This document shows, piece after piece, positions 1-10,425 of a stretch of 64,000 nt of DNA. Position 1 is the stretch's first letter. Each line of letters opens with the position of its first letter. Location: assembly GCA_028583415.1 (NCBI GenBank), contig CM053267.1:26832902-26896901 (forward strand), written 5' to 3'. The notes beneath the pieces are model-generated. The model was given only the letters and a program-made list of their open reading frames with translations. It was not told where the DNA came from and did not search any database. The DNA is from Protea cynaroides (taxonomy: Eukaryota; Streptophyta; Magnoliopsida; Proteales; Proteaceae). A program made the position numbers and the translations under genes.

Positions 1-286
1 CATTGGTACTCTGCTTCAGTGGAGAATAATGAAAGAAATTAATACAATTTGGTTCTCCCACTTGGGAGAATGAAGCCACTCAACTTTGGGATCTGTCGGA
101 GTTTGTGTGCATTTTTTTTGGGGGGGGGGAGAGGGGGGTTGGTGTGCTATGATGAAGTGCAATACATTTTTATTTCAAAAGGTTTGGTCTTCAATGGGTT
201 TACATTGGATTTTAGGGGAGTAGAGGGAGCTGAAGAGATGAACTATTGAATTCTGTAAGGTTTGGTCTTAGTAAGGTTAATCTTCT
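1..286. other. Unassigned sequence at window start
   Basis: I see no gene. The stretch has a T/G homopolymer run near 112-137. It lies upstream of the first recognisable LINE coding sequence and may be degraded LINE, but no conserved motif can be read. Confidence 0.3.
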
Positions 287-984
287 TCAACCACATTTTA
301 TCATCACAAATTGAATTTTGTCTTGCCATTCCAGTTTATCTAGAGCCATATCTTCTGTTAATGTATAGGTCTTGACTTGGGCTTTAAGGGTCTTATATAT
401 ACTTGGTGTAATAAGAGAACTGGTGCTACTAATATTAGGATTCGGTTGGATAAGGCTTTCTGTAATGAAAGTTGGCAAAAGAGTAACCTGAAATGCTTAT
501 GTATTGATTCAAAATTCAGTGGGGTTTGACCATCTCCCTCTTTTACTTGATATTGAGGGCTGTCTTGTAACAAGTCATAGACCATTTCGATTTGAGAATA
601 TGTGATTTTGTCACTATCAATGTCGGGTTGTGGCCAAGGAAGCGTGGTCTATTACAATACAGGGTTTTACAACGGAGATTATTCACTCTAAATTGAACCA
701 CTATCAATCGCTTTATAAGAAATGGAATAAGGAGGTCTTCGGCCATGGTCCAACTACAATTAAAAATTTAATGGTGGAAATTGATGATTTTGTACAAAGA
801 CGGTCTTATATTGAGGATATTTGGAACCGTCTTCTCACTCTATCCCACAAATTGGATCTTGAATTAAAGAACGAAAATGATATCTGATGTCAGAAAGCAT
901 GAACTTTATCGATGACTGATGGTGATAGGAATTCAAAATTTTATCATGCCACTACTATGCAGCATCATCAGCAAAATCTCGTCT
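287..984 (+). mobile_element. L1-type LINE, 5' fragment (end of endonuclease and linker)
   Basis: Read in shifting frames, 400-560 resembles the end of a plant LINE endonuclease (an 'RLDKAF' stretch, then poorly kept residues). The open stretch 630-887 reads WNKEVFGHGPTTIKNL and is the typical linker between endonuclease and reverse transcriptase in plant L1 elements. At 930-984 the text resembles the 'D-x-N-S-K-F-Y-H-A-T-T' motif that precedes the RT. Several stops and frameshifts are present, so it is dead. It continues after the insertion at about 4035. Confidence 0.75.
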
Positions 985-1792
985 TACAATTAATGCATGT
1001 GATGTGAATTAAATATGTATGTAACCGCAAGTGCACTGTATCGTGCAGTAATAGGTCGATCTCAGGGAGGAATCACTATTATCTTAACTCAAATAAGGCA
1101 AAGCGTACCAAAGGGATTTGATTGAATTAACACCCTAATCACTTCAAATAAAAATTAATCAAGCAATAAAAACAATAATAACCAATCATAACGGTAGAAA
1201 AATTTACGAAACCACTAACCATAAAGTAACACAGATTTATTGCAAGAAAGGAACGAAATTAAAAGTAAAAGAATATAAGAAAAACTTATCTCGATAGAAG
1301 ATTTCTCTGTCGTTGCTCGTCATCTTGTTGTTACTCCAAGGCGATGTGCAAACGATTACAAAGGGAGCCTTCTCCCCTAAATTAAATTAGTAATAGGGTA
1401 CAACCTATATTTATCTACCCTACTACAGAGTTCTAAATCTGAAATTAAAAACTAAAAAAATAAATAAATAAAAATAAACTTAAGCAAGAAGAACACAACT
1501 TGAAAAGAAAAAACTAAGAATCTCAAACTCTCTCATAAATTCTCAAAACTAAAAAAAAAACTCATAATAGAATTCTTGGATGATTTTCTATTGTTGAGCA
1601 TGACATATATATACAAGTGAGTAAAGATCACAATCAATCTTTACAATTGAATTACAAGAGATTTTGTGGAGATAATTTTGATAACCAAATTTCAATCTTG
1701 TAAGTTCATTGTATATGGACGATTCTTGAGTAGAAAAAAATCTTGCACCAACTCATCATATCTTTAGCATCATTATCTCTTCTTGAAAACTT

Positions 1793-2977
1793 CTATAATC
1801 GATTGGAGCATTGCTTGTTCCTGCAATTTATTAGTGCATTGTTTGTAGCCAGAAACGGTCTCCCTAAAATGATAGGGATTTGATCCCTATTGGAGACAGG
1901 ATGTATTTCTAAAATAATAAAATCCACAGGAAAAAGAAATTCTTCTACCTTTAACAAAACATCCTCTACCATTCCTTTATAAGTTTTTACAGAGCAATCA
2001 GCTAGTTGAAGTGAGATGGACGTTGGTTTCAACTTTCCCAATCCTAATTGTTGGTAAACATGATAAGGTAGAAGATTCACACTTGCACCTAACTCTAGCA
2101 GAGCATGATCAATAAAAGTGTTGCCTATGATGCAAGAGATGGTAGGATAGCCAGGGTCCTTGTATTTGGCTGCCACAGGATGGTTCAGAAGGGAACTTAA
2201 ATGTGCAACCAAGAATACCTTTTTAGGAATTTGACTAATCCTCTTTTGTGTGCATAAGTCTTTAAGGACCTTTGCATAAATAGAAATTTGGTCAATTGCA
2301 TCCAAAAGTGGGATATTCAATTCTACCTGTTTGAAGACCTCTAAAATTTTATCAACTAAAACAGTCTTCTTTTGGTTTACCAACCTATTAGGGAATGGGG
2401 CTGGTGGAGTAAAAACTCTGTCCGGGACAGTCTCTTTGGGTCTTTCAGGTACATCAGACGAACCTGAAGAAAGAGGCTCAGTAGCTGCCTCAGATTGGGG
2501 AACATTAACGGGAACAACTGTGGGTTTGTTCTTTGGTGCATCATCCCGTAGGTACTCTTGGCTACTCCGTAATGCATGGACTGCATTGCATTGTTTAGAG
2601 GACCCTGATTGACTCTCTATGCCATTCACTTGAGGGTTTGACCTATTTGGTTGTGGGTGATGGCGTGGGTTGGTCTCTGGTTGGCGGGGTAGAATACTCT
2701 TGTTCTTTTCACACATTAGGGTAACCAATTGGGTAAGTTTCCTCTCCATACTGGTATGCCCTGCCATTAGAGCTGCCACATTCTTCTCCAACTCACTGAG
2801 TCTGGCCAGCTCACCCGTGTTAGAAAACCCAGGGAGTTGCTGAAAATTACCTTGGGGAACAAAATTGGGTCTAGGGGGAGCATATGGCTTGGTGTGACCG
2901 GGAGGACCTTGATTGGAAATTGGGATGGGTCCACACGGTTCCCTTGGTTCCAAAAAAAATTTGGGTGATTTCTCCAT
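1793..2977 (-). pseudogene. Gag C-terminus with retropepsin-like domain (394 codons), catalytic Asp replaced
   Basis: The open frame has a Pro/Gly/Asn-rich N-terminal third, then a 'LSELEKNVAALMAGHTSMERKL' type helix shortened here (leucine-rich, residues about 60-85), and a retropepsin-like domain in the last 120 residues. The family motif normally reads 'LLDLGASVNLLP'. Here it is ALLELGASVNLLPYHVY, so the catalytic Asp is Glu. The later 'IPIILGRPFLAT' flap/Gly-rich motif is kept. A frame overlapping its upstream end (3096-2767) begins with C-x2-C-x6-Y-x4-C-like spacing, a CCHC knuckle in which the His is not readable. The element probably depended on another element for its enzymes. The ORF length without stops is notable for an otherwise old insertion. 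Confidence 0.7.
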
Positions 2978-3386
2978 CCTGGATTGTAAGTGTTACTATA
3001 TAGATTGTAAAGTGCACTTACATTAACATTCTGAGAATTTTCCTGTGAAGGACATTCCTCTACTGTGTATCCAGGAGTTTGACACCAGTTGCACATTAGG
3101 ACTTACTTTTGGATAGGGTCTTTAAGAATTAAAGCTTCTATCCTTTTGATAAGGCTATCTAAGTGTGCCTCCTTAGCTACTATGCCATCGACAAAGTAAC
3201 CTTTACCTTTTTGGGTGCGATCTGTCTCCTGTACAGACTCCCACTCTCTTGTTTTTTGGCGAGATCCGCCAAAAAATTCCAAGCATCGTTAGCATCCCCA
3301 TAGGAAGTGTATCATTGAGGACACATAGACTCAAGCATTTGCTTAGTAGGAAAGTCTATCCCCTCATAAATAATTTGACAAAGCTG

Positions 3387-3707
3387 TCATATTTCAATAC
3401 CATGGTGAGGGCACTCTTGGAGTAGACCTTGGAACCTTTCCATGAGTCTTGAAAAAGACTCATTTGACTCTTGTTTGAACCGCATTATATCCCCTCGAAG
3501 TTTATTTGTCTTGTGAAGAGGAAAAAACTTTTTAAGGAATAACACAGTAAATTTTTCCCAAGATGTAATGAAATTTGTGGGAATACCATAAAGCCATTTT
3601 TTAGCTCCATCCTTGAGTGAAAAAATGATGCACCTCAATTTGACAGTATCATCACTAAGCTGTTGCATTTTAATGAGGGCATGCCAATCTTGTAAATTTG
3701 ATTCCAA
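3387..3707 (-). pseudogene. Retrotransposon gag domain fragment
   Basis: The 106-codon frame matches the plant 'Retrotrans_gag' domain. The readable hallmarks are 'LRCIIFSLKDGAKKWLYGIP', 'SWEKFTVLFLKKFFP' and 'RFKQESNESFSRLMERFQGLL'. These residues form the capsid-like core of gypsy Gag. The start is not original: an overlapping frame at 3817-3635 continues the domain upstream, so at least one frameshift separates them. It lies upstream (minus strand) of the protease frame, as expected for gag-pro order. Confidence 0.75.
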
Positions 3708-4893
3708 ATAACTAAGGAATATTTTTTCAAGAGAACGGAATCTTTCACATGAGATTGGGCTATTCTTTGACTTGGTCCAAGGCTGATCTTATACACAAAA
3801 TTCGTGGCTCTCCTCATAAAATTCGTCTTATGCCCGGCTATTGAGTTAACTGGGTGAGTTAACTGGACAGGATCACCAAAAATTCATAAAATAATCTTTT
3901 CAAGCTCAAATTTTTTCATTCTTTCACCTACACCCAACAAACATAAAATCAACATTAAATACCCGAGAAGCATCATAAATAGAATAAGAGATGTATATTT
4001 TATGCCCTAAATTCACACATAAAATGTGTTCATCAGTGTGCTAATGGAAACTGGTCTACATCCATGGTTGCAATTTCTACTGATCTTAATCAACAGTTTG
4101 CTATTTACTTTCTTTATTGAGTCTATTGATCCAAAGCTTTGTCAAATGTTTTGGAGACCGTCAACCCAGTCACTACTCAGTCTATGAATGATAGCCTTTG
4201 TTATCAGCCAACTTTGGATGAGGTGAAGTCTGCTTTGTTTGCCATGCATCCGTCCAAGTCTCCTGATCCTAATGGTTTTCCATGAGGTATTTTTCAAAAA
4301 TATTGGGACTTCATTCATCCAAACTTATATGCTCTAGTTTGCGACTTCCTCACTTGGGGCGTTGTCTCACTTAAGCTGAATGAAACATTTACTTGCCTTA
4401 TACCGTAGGTATGCAATTTAGACGAGCCTAATCATTATCGGCCTATTTCTTTATGTAATGTGGTTTTCAAAGTCATTATTAAGGTTATGGCAACCCGCCT
4501 CTAACCTATCATGGATAGTATTATTTCACTAAATCAGTCTATATCAGATAACGTCTTTATTGCTCATGAGGCTTTCCATTATATAAACAACAGGAAAAAA
4601 GGGAAGAAACACTTTATTGACCTGAAGCTGAATATGCAAAAGGCGTATGACCGGTTGAATGGGTGTATCTACAAGCTATAATGACTCGATTGGGGTTTTC
4701 TTTTAAATGGGCAAATCTAATGATGCAATGTCTGCGAATAGTATCCTATAAGGTTTTATAAAATGGCATTCCTCAGGATTCCTTAACACCGACTAGGGGG
4801 ATTCAACAAGGGGCCCCTTTATCGCCAACATTATTTCTTATTTGTTCTCAAGGTTTATCCAGTTTATCGCATAAAGCTGAGAGCAATGGATTT

Positions 4894-5121
4894 ATGTTTG
4901 GTATTCGTATCCGTGGCTGCGCTCCACCTTTAACTCATTTATTATTTGCTGATGATAGTCTACTATTTTTCGATATTCGGCTTTCTGAAATATATGCTCC
5001 GAAAGATTGTATGGCAACTTATTGTAGTGCATCTGGTCAATCAATCAATTTCAAAAAGTCTACTCTCACATTCAGTCCTAATACGCTAGCAAAATTAAAA
5101 GATGATTTTCTCGAATCTTGA
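4894..5121 (+). pseudogene. LINE reverse transcriptase palm, FADD motif
   Basis: The open stretch keeps the catalytic loop 'LTHLLFADDSLLFF' with the two Asp of the RT active site. It is followed by 'SASGQSINFKKSTLTFSPN', the usual thumb-proximal motif of plant L1 elements. Upstream (4590-4890) the frame is broken by a stop at 'QKAYDRLNG' and elsewhere. This is a fragment of a dead enzyme, not a gene. Confidence 0.8.
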
Positions 5122-5472
5122 AAATCTTCCATGGGGTTGGGACAAATAAATATTAGGGTTACTAGTGGATTTTGGTCTTTCAAAGAATGATTTATTAAAG
5201 GATATTAATCTCAAGATAGCTAGCAAGGTGGCTACGTGGAAAAAGGGGGTTTGGGTTTTAAAGATCCTTCATTGCATAATCAAACATTATTAGCAAAGGT
5301 GGTGAGGCAATTATTATTAGATCATTCCTCTTTTTGGGAAAAGTTTATGAAAGCTATCTATTTTTTTTTTACCGTGATTTCATATTTGCTTCACTAAGGT
5401 CATTAACCAAGTTGGGCTTGGCATAGTATTCTTGAAGGGTATGATGGTCTTTCCAAAGGTTTACTTTGGTAG

Positions 5473-5991
5473 GTGGGCTATGGTGATCGTATAAATATTT
5501 GGACTGATAATTGGGTTCCAACATTACCAGGCTTTCGAATTAAGTCTTCTCCTCCACAGCTTTGTTCAATTCAAAAGAAATGCCAATTAGTAGATGCGAA
5601 TAATCTAGTGTGGAACCAAGATGTTCTGATTGCTCTATTTTCACCATTTGAGGTTATTGAAATCATGAAAATGAAATTACCTTTATTTCCTAGAAATGAC
5701 CATGTCATTTGGGGAGCTACTAAGAATGGAGTATTCTCATTGAAAATAGCTTACCACATACTCACAAATTTAGCTGATGAGAGGTATGCTCAACAGTGTT
5801 CAACCTCTACTCACATTGCATCGAAAATTTCTGATATGATTTGGCGACTGATGTGGACTTGTCCTACCCTACCAAAAATTAAAAGCTTCATGTGGCAGAC
5901 TTGTGCTTCAGGATTAGCTACAACAATGGCACTCAGACAGCGAAATATCTTTGTTGATCCTATTTGCCTACGTTATAAACTCGCTAAGTAA
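5473..5991 (+). pseudogene. LINE zf-RVT domain
   Basis: The 172-codon frame contains 'GYGDRINIWTDNWVP', 'VFSLKIAYHIL' and 'WRLMWTCPTLPKIKSFMWQ', the signature order of the zf-RVT (zinc-binding in reverse transcriptase) region that follows the RT in plant L1 elements. The Cys pair that should follow (C-x2-C...H) falls after the stop at 5989-5991, so the zinc site is incomplete in frame. Confidence 0.75.
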
Positions 5992-6308
5992 ATGGTGTCT
6001 CATGTTTTTTTAGTTTCTCCCTTTGCTAAAGTTGTCTGATTTGGGTGCAGCCTTAATTATAAGATTCTGAACTCTGTCAGCCATCATTTTCATGAGTGGA
6101 TACAAGGGTGGTCTTCTTTCCAGTATCTGGGGAAAACCAATAGAAAGCGTACAATTACACTTTGTGCTTTCATTTGTTGGCATCTGTGGCTAGCCCGTTA
6201 TGAGTTAATCGACTAAGGCTATCTCCTTCAGATATGATTGTGTTAGCTGAACGTCATTATCATCTTAATATTTTATCTGAAGAAGCACTCTCATAGCATA
6301 TTTCACCT

Positions 6309-6581
6309 GTGACCAAGAATGATCAGTGGACGTCACCACCAATATTTTATTGTAAGTTGAACACGGATGCCACTTCGGAGTATTTGGGTGGCTTGGGCTA
6401 CATCTGTCGTAGGGCTAACAACAATGAGCTATTTGCTATTTCTGAACCTTGCAATTTTCCTCAACCAATTGTAGGTGAGGCAATGACGATTCATGCAGCT
6501 CTATGGGAAGCCATTAAAAAGGGGGTTGAGCAGGTAATGGTGGAATCAGAAAATCAGTTACTGGTGAACTATTTGCAGTGA
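6309..6581 (+). pseudogene. LINE RNase H-like domain
   Basis: The frame reads 'KLNTDATSEYLGGLGYICR', then 'VGEAMTIHAALWEAIKKGV' and 'VMVESENQLLVNYL'. These match the D, E and D/E positions of the RVT_3 RNase H domain found at the C-terminus of many plant L1 elements. The frame stops at 6579-6581, and a shifted frame (6588-6770) carries the last part ('LTWRALL'), so one frameshift is present. Confidence 0.7.
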
Positions 6582-6860
6582 TGGAGGGTGTTTCTAGCTT
6601 TTCAATGTTTTCAAATGCTGGAGGATATTCTTCACTTGCAGTCTTATTTTAAACATTGTACATTTTGTTATATTTTTAAAGAGAAAAATAGTGATACTGA
6701 TTCTCTAACTTGGAGGGCTTTGTTGTTATCGCATACAACGGTTTGGCCTGATTCCGATCATTGGCTATAGACTATATGAGCATACGCAATCTGTCGCCTT
6801 TGTATGCTACACGAGTTAATTTATAAATATCATTATTTACAAAAAAAAAAAAAAAAAAAA

Positions 6861-8278
6861 GGATAAAAGACAGTTACCTCCCTTGTAACTTACCTTATTC
6901 ACCGTTGACCCCCAAAGGTTTCAAAAAAGACAGTTACCTCCCCTAAATAACCCCACGCGTTAAGAATATTCCATTAGATGGTAACGGTGGGAGTCCAATA
7001 TTTTTTTTAAAGACCAAATTACCATTTTAGAGAGATGAACTACCTATTTTACCCTTACTATTTAATAGGGTTACTACTTCCCCATTTGCTCTCTTACATT
7101 TTTTTCGATTTTCAAACCCTTGAATCCCCTTCTTCTTCGGAGCTCTCTGTCGCTGCAAATCCTTGAATATTGAAGCAATTTCTCCTAAAATCTCTCTAGA
7201 TTTTCAATCCCTATTTTCACTCCTATCTTCCCTCATCTTTCTCTCATTCCAGTCGTCCTTAGTTGACGACCATTTTCTCTCATATTCTTCTTTGGTTTCT
7301 TCTCTCCTAAAATCTATCCAGATTTTCAATCCATATTTTCACTCCTATCTTCCCTCATCTTTCTCCCATTCCAATCGTCTCCTATTTTTCTTCGGTTTCT
7401 TCTCTCCTAAAATCTCTCCAGATTTTCAATCCTTATTTTCACTCCTATCTTCCCTCATCTTTCTCCCATTCCAGTTGCTCTTAGTCCACGGTCATTTTAT
7501 CTCCTATTCTTCTTCCGTTTCTTCTCCTACTTCCTCTCTTGGCAGATTCTGCTCTTCCTTCAATGTCGAAATCAAAAACCATGTCATTTCTCCTCCCTTT
7601 CCTACTCTCTCTCTCTTCAAACCCCGATTCTTCCCCTTCTTTTTCTGCTGCAACTGATTTCTCACAGGTTTTCTTCTCACCAAAATTCAGAGATCCCCAA
7701 CCCCTTTTTTTTTTCTCCGTCATTTTCTCTCACACCTCACTCTTCTCTCTTGATTCGACAAGTACTTTAATTAACTCACCCATTATATATATCCAAAGGA
7801 ATCAAGAGGGCTGTCAACAGGGAAGAGCGAAGGAGAACAAGAATATGAATTTCATATTAAGAATGAGAATCTAACATGATTAAACACAAATCAGAATACC
7901 AATTCATTGAAATCAAAACTAGTGCTTAATCAAGGAGTTTTACCTCACTAGTTGCCTGTAATTGTTCCGCTTGCATCTGAGTCCATCATATCATCTTCGT
8001 CGGAAAGAACGTGAGGGAGAATGAGAAGAAGATGAGATTAAGGTTTATTTTAGTTGGATATAAAAGGATCATATTGGTCTTTTAACAGTAATAAGATTTA
8101 AAGTATAGATAAGGTTGAGGGTAGAGTTATTCATAAAAAATTTAACTTTAACACTGTTAAAAATTAGGGCTATTTGGATTTTAATAGTTATTTAGGGGAG
8201 GTAACTGTCTTTTTTGAAACCTTTGAGGGTCAACGGTCAATAAGGTAAGTTACAGGGGAAGTAAACTGTATTTTACCC
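6861..8278. mobile_element. Mutator-like element with about 95-bp TIRs, in the LINE poly(A) tail
   Basis: The left end (6861) reads GGATAAAAGACAGTTACCTC and the right end is its imperfect reverse complement, finishing TTTTACCC at 8278. The inverted repeats run about 95 bp and share blocks such as CAAAGGTTTCAAAAAAGACA. The flanks are nine A on the left and ATAAAAAAA on the right, a 9-bp duplication with one mismatch, as expected for the Mutator superfamily. The length is 1418 bp. No transposase is visible, so it is non-autonomous. The interior (7090-7700) is CT-rich and holds a triplicated segment that may come from a host gene 5' region, but I do not recognise the donor. Confidence 0.8.
7181..7525 (+). 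repeat. Three tandem copies, period 100-122 bp, inside the MULE
   Basis: The phrase TCTCCTAAAATCTCTC starts at 7181, 7303 (one change) and 7403. It is each time followed by a matching run that includes TTCACTCCTATCTTCCCTCA. The copies differ by a few bases and by a deletion of about 20 bp in the second. A 164-codon + frame (7163-7657) crosses them, but it is a product of the Ser/Phe-rich CT repeats and I do not call it a gene. Confidence 0.75.
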
Positions 8279-8445
8279 ATAAAAAAAAGAACATGTTCTA
8301 TCAGGCTTTAAACTGATACCAATTTGGCGCGGATCATTCCAGACTGGCCTGTTGAGACCCCTGGTTACAAATTACAATCACCCTTGGTCGATAGAGAAGT
8401 GAAGAACGAAAAAAATACATCCATCCAGTCGTCTGGCAGAACGTC

Positions 8446-8495
8446 GGACGGCTGGGATACACCCGGCACACGTCCTGATGTAATCCCAGCCGTCC
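8446..8495. repeat. Perfect 13-bp inverted repeat (hairpin)
   Basis: The arms are GGACGGCTGGGAT (8446-8458) and ATCCCAGCCGTCC (8483-8495) with a 24-nt loop. It lies about 30 bp upstream of the MITE and 270 bp upstream of the ELOF1 TATA box. It may belong to an older GC-rich MITE at about 8400-8525 whose ends I cannot define. Confidence 0.6.
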
Positions 8496-8534
8496 CATAT
8501 TCGGCTGGACGGCTGATCAGATGGAGGGGATTTC

Positions 8535-8683
8535 GCAACCAAATCCTCTCCTGCGGTCCTGCCGCCTGCCAAGGGCCGGATTTCAGCCGGCCCACCCCCC
8601 AATGTATTGGCAGGCGGCCAGACTGAAACTCGGCCCTTGGATCTGCGGCAGGAACCTCCTGCCGCAGGAGACGATTTGGATCC
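8535..8683. mobile_element. 149-bp Mutator-type MITE, copy 1, with perfect 9-bp TSD
   Basis: The element is GCAACCAAATCCTCTCCTGC ... GACGATTTGGATCC. The termini are 22-bp inverted repeats matching at 19 positions. It is flanked by GGGGATTTC at 8526-8534 and at 8684-8692, a perfect 9-bp target duplication. Copy 2 at 34297-34445 has the same length. It is GC-rich and strongly self-complementary, and has no coding capacity. It sits about 55 bp upstream of the G-box of the ELOF1 promoter. Confidence 0.92.
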
Positions 8684-8737
8684 GGGGATTTCTGTGTGAA
8701 ATACTGATTCTAGTCATTCCACTCGCTGTATAGTAGC

Positions 8738-8782
8738 CACGTGTACCGTTGCTTCTCGGTCATGCCCCTCCTATATATATAA
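8738..8782 (+). promoter_or_regulatory. Probable ELOF1 core promoter: G-box and TATA box
   Basis: A palindromic G-box CACGTG lies at 8738-8743. A TATA box, TATATATATAA, lies at 8772-8782. Transcription would start near 8805-8815. The only gene downstream on this strand is ELOF1, whose first coding exon is 3.5 kb away, so the assignment depends on the non-coding exon proposed at 8805-8869. Confidence 0.5.
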
Positions 8783-8804
8783 GGTAATCTTTCTACTTGT
8801 TTAG

Positions 8805-8869
8805 ACTCGTTTCTGCAGGTCGGAAGACTCGGGACGATTGCTGTGAGGGATTTCTCATCTTCTCTTTAG
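8805..8869 (+). other. Probable non-coding first exon of ELOF1
   Basis: Downstream of the TATA box the sequence ends in CTCTTTAG at 8869, followed by GTACGC, a donor site. The next good acceptor before the ELOF1 start codon is TTTATTAG at about 12302. No ATG-initiated frame is carried across. This is inferred from site spacing only, and a cDNA would decide it. Confidence 0.4.
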
Positions 8870-10176
8870 GTACGCTAATTTAATATGTGATATGTACCGT
8901 TTGAAGCTCGCTTTTTGATTTTTCTACTTTGTTCGATGAATGGAGCTTAGGTTGTAGGGCTTCTTTTATTTGATCAAGAAAGTATGGACTGGTTGTATGT
9001 GGATTGAAGTTATTCTTTCAGTTGTTATGAGTTCTACTTTCGTTTACTTTCATATTTCTGCTTTCGGATAGTGTAATCAAATTTAGGTTATTGGTTCTAT
9101 AGAGTTTCAATCTGATTGACTTTGGGTTAAGTGATTTTAGGGTTTCGTTGGGGTGGAAGTAGTGAAGCTTACCTCGGATGTGCTTTGATAATGCTGTTCT
9201 AGTTTGTCAGACTTTGTTCTTTTGGTTTTAGTTAGATTAGGGTTCGGTTTGTGTGGAAGAAAAATCAAGCGGTACTTTAGTTTGGTTCCGCGCTTAAAAT
9301 GTTACCAGTATCTTGAATTTGTGTGGCTTAAATTTTCAGTTGATATCTATGATGATCAAAGAGGGAATCTTTTATGTAAAGCTTTAAGTTACTTGTTTTC
9401 CTTTTAGTCGGGGGCCGAGTTCACCTTCTACACTGTATCTGCTGTTAGTTTTGTCTGGAATGGCGCCACTTAGAATCTAGTTGGATAGCATCGACTGTTA
9501 AGGGACTCCTTACTGATCGTCAAGGATTTGATCCTCGCTTATTTTCAATATCTACTTTCAGACGTGGGAATAAAAGTATGAAATATAGCTTGGTTGGTTC
9601 TGATATTGGGGTTTTAGTTTGACAGACTGGTTTTGTGATTTTTGGTTTGGTCTGTAAGAAATCTAGCTATACTGGGTCTGAACCTAATGATTCAGTGTCA
9701 TGTAACTTTGGGAGTAAAGTTTTTGTTTAATATGTCTCTCAAGATTGAAGTAAAATTTAATTTGCTGGAGCTTGGATTTATTTAAGTGCACTTTTGGTGA
9801 GGTATATTCTATTTGTTTTCTTTCCAGAGTGCACTTCATAATTTAGGCCTCCAGGCGTGTGGTTTAGGTTGGGGTGTAACTCTCCAAATAGTTCATGAAT
9901 TTTTCTTCTAAACCGAATAATAAGAATAATTCTTCCAAATTTGAATTGTATTCAATGATTCGGAAAAAATTCTTGTATTTTTGGTCCAGAGATAGATATC
10001 GCGAATAATTCTTCCGAATTCAAATTATACAATATAATTTGGATACTTAAAAAAACCATTAATACTATCCTAATGAAGGACTTATAAATGCCTTAACTAC
10101 CATTCTCAAACAAGGTTTTTTGGAAAAAAAAAAACTTATTGCCTTAACTATTTGCATCTTTTATATTCTAAGATTG

Positions 10177-10425
10177 ATGAGTCTAAAAATCACGCCATAA
10201 TACAAGAGGTCATTAATTTCATTTTCTTTTCCTTTGTGAGATTAAATATAAGTATGAAAATCAAATCATAATACAAAGCAAATCATTAATTTTGTTTGGT
10301 AACGTAGAATTAAATATGATTATAAAAATCATTCCATAATACGAAGCAAGTCATTACTTTCATGTGCTTTTTCAATTGGGATTAAATATGAGTCTAAAAA
10401 TAATTTTATAATACAAGCCATGAAG
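10177..10425 (+). repeat. Four degenerate tandem copies, period about 70 bp
   Basis: A unit containing AAAATCATTCCATAATACAA and then a GTCATTAATTTC-like run recurs at about 10180, 10250, 10317 and 10391. The copies have diverged by point changes. The repeat lies within the AT-rich insertion in the ELOF1 intron. Confidence 0.65.

Larger units (their letters stand above)
985..4034 (-). mobile_element. gag-protease-only LTR-type retroelement inserted in the LINE
   Basis: The element is read on the minus strand. It starts near 4034 with TGATGAACACATTTTATG and ends near 985 with ATATTTAATTCA, which gives TG...CA termini. In order it carries a gag domain (3707-3387), a zinc-knuckle-like stretch (about 3096-3050), a proline-rich linker and a retropepsin-like domain (to about 1793). 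It then has about 800 bp of non-coding DNA. No reverse transcriptase, RNase H or integrase motif is visible. At both ends LINE sequence resumes, so it is an insertion. I cannot see matching LTRs or a clean target duplication, and the borders are good to about 10 bp. It is best read as a non-autonomous, Athila/TAT-like gypsy derivative. Confidence 0.7.
4035..6860 (+). mobile_element. L1-type LINE, 3' fragment with RT, zf-RVT, RNase H and poly(A)
   Basis: This continues the LINE of 287-984. The order is RT fingers (about 4200-4520, 'HPSKSPDPNGFP' and 'NHYRPISLCNVVFKVI'), RT palm, zf-RVT (5473-5991), RNase H-like domain (6309-6581) and a tail ending in about 20 A at 6841-6860. Together with the 5' part it is about 3.5 kb of an element that is usually 6-7 kb. 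Stops and frameshifts interrupt all domains. The poly(A) tail is the insertion site of a Mutator-like element. Confidence 0.85.

Noticed and set aside
7163..7657. 164-codon frame within the MULE
   Set aside because: It is Ser/Phe/Leu-rich because of CT-rich tandem repeats and shows no domain.
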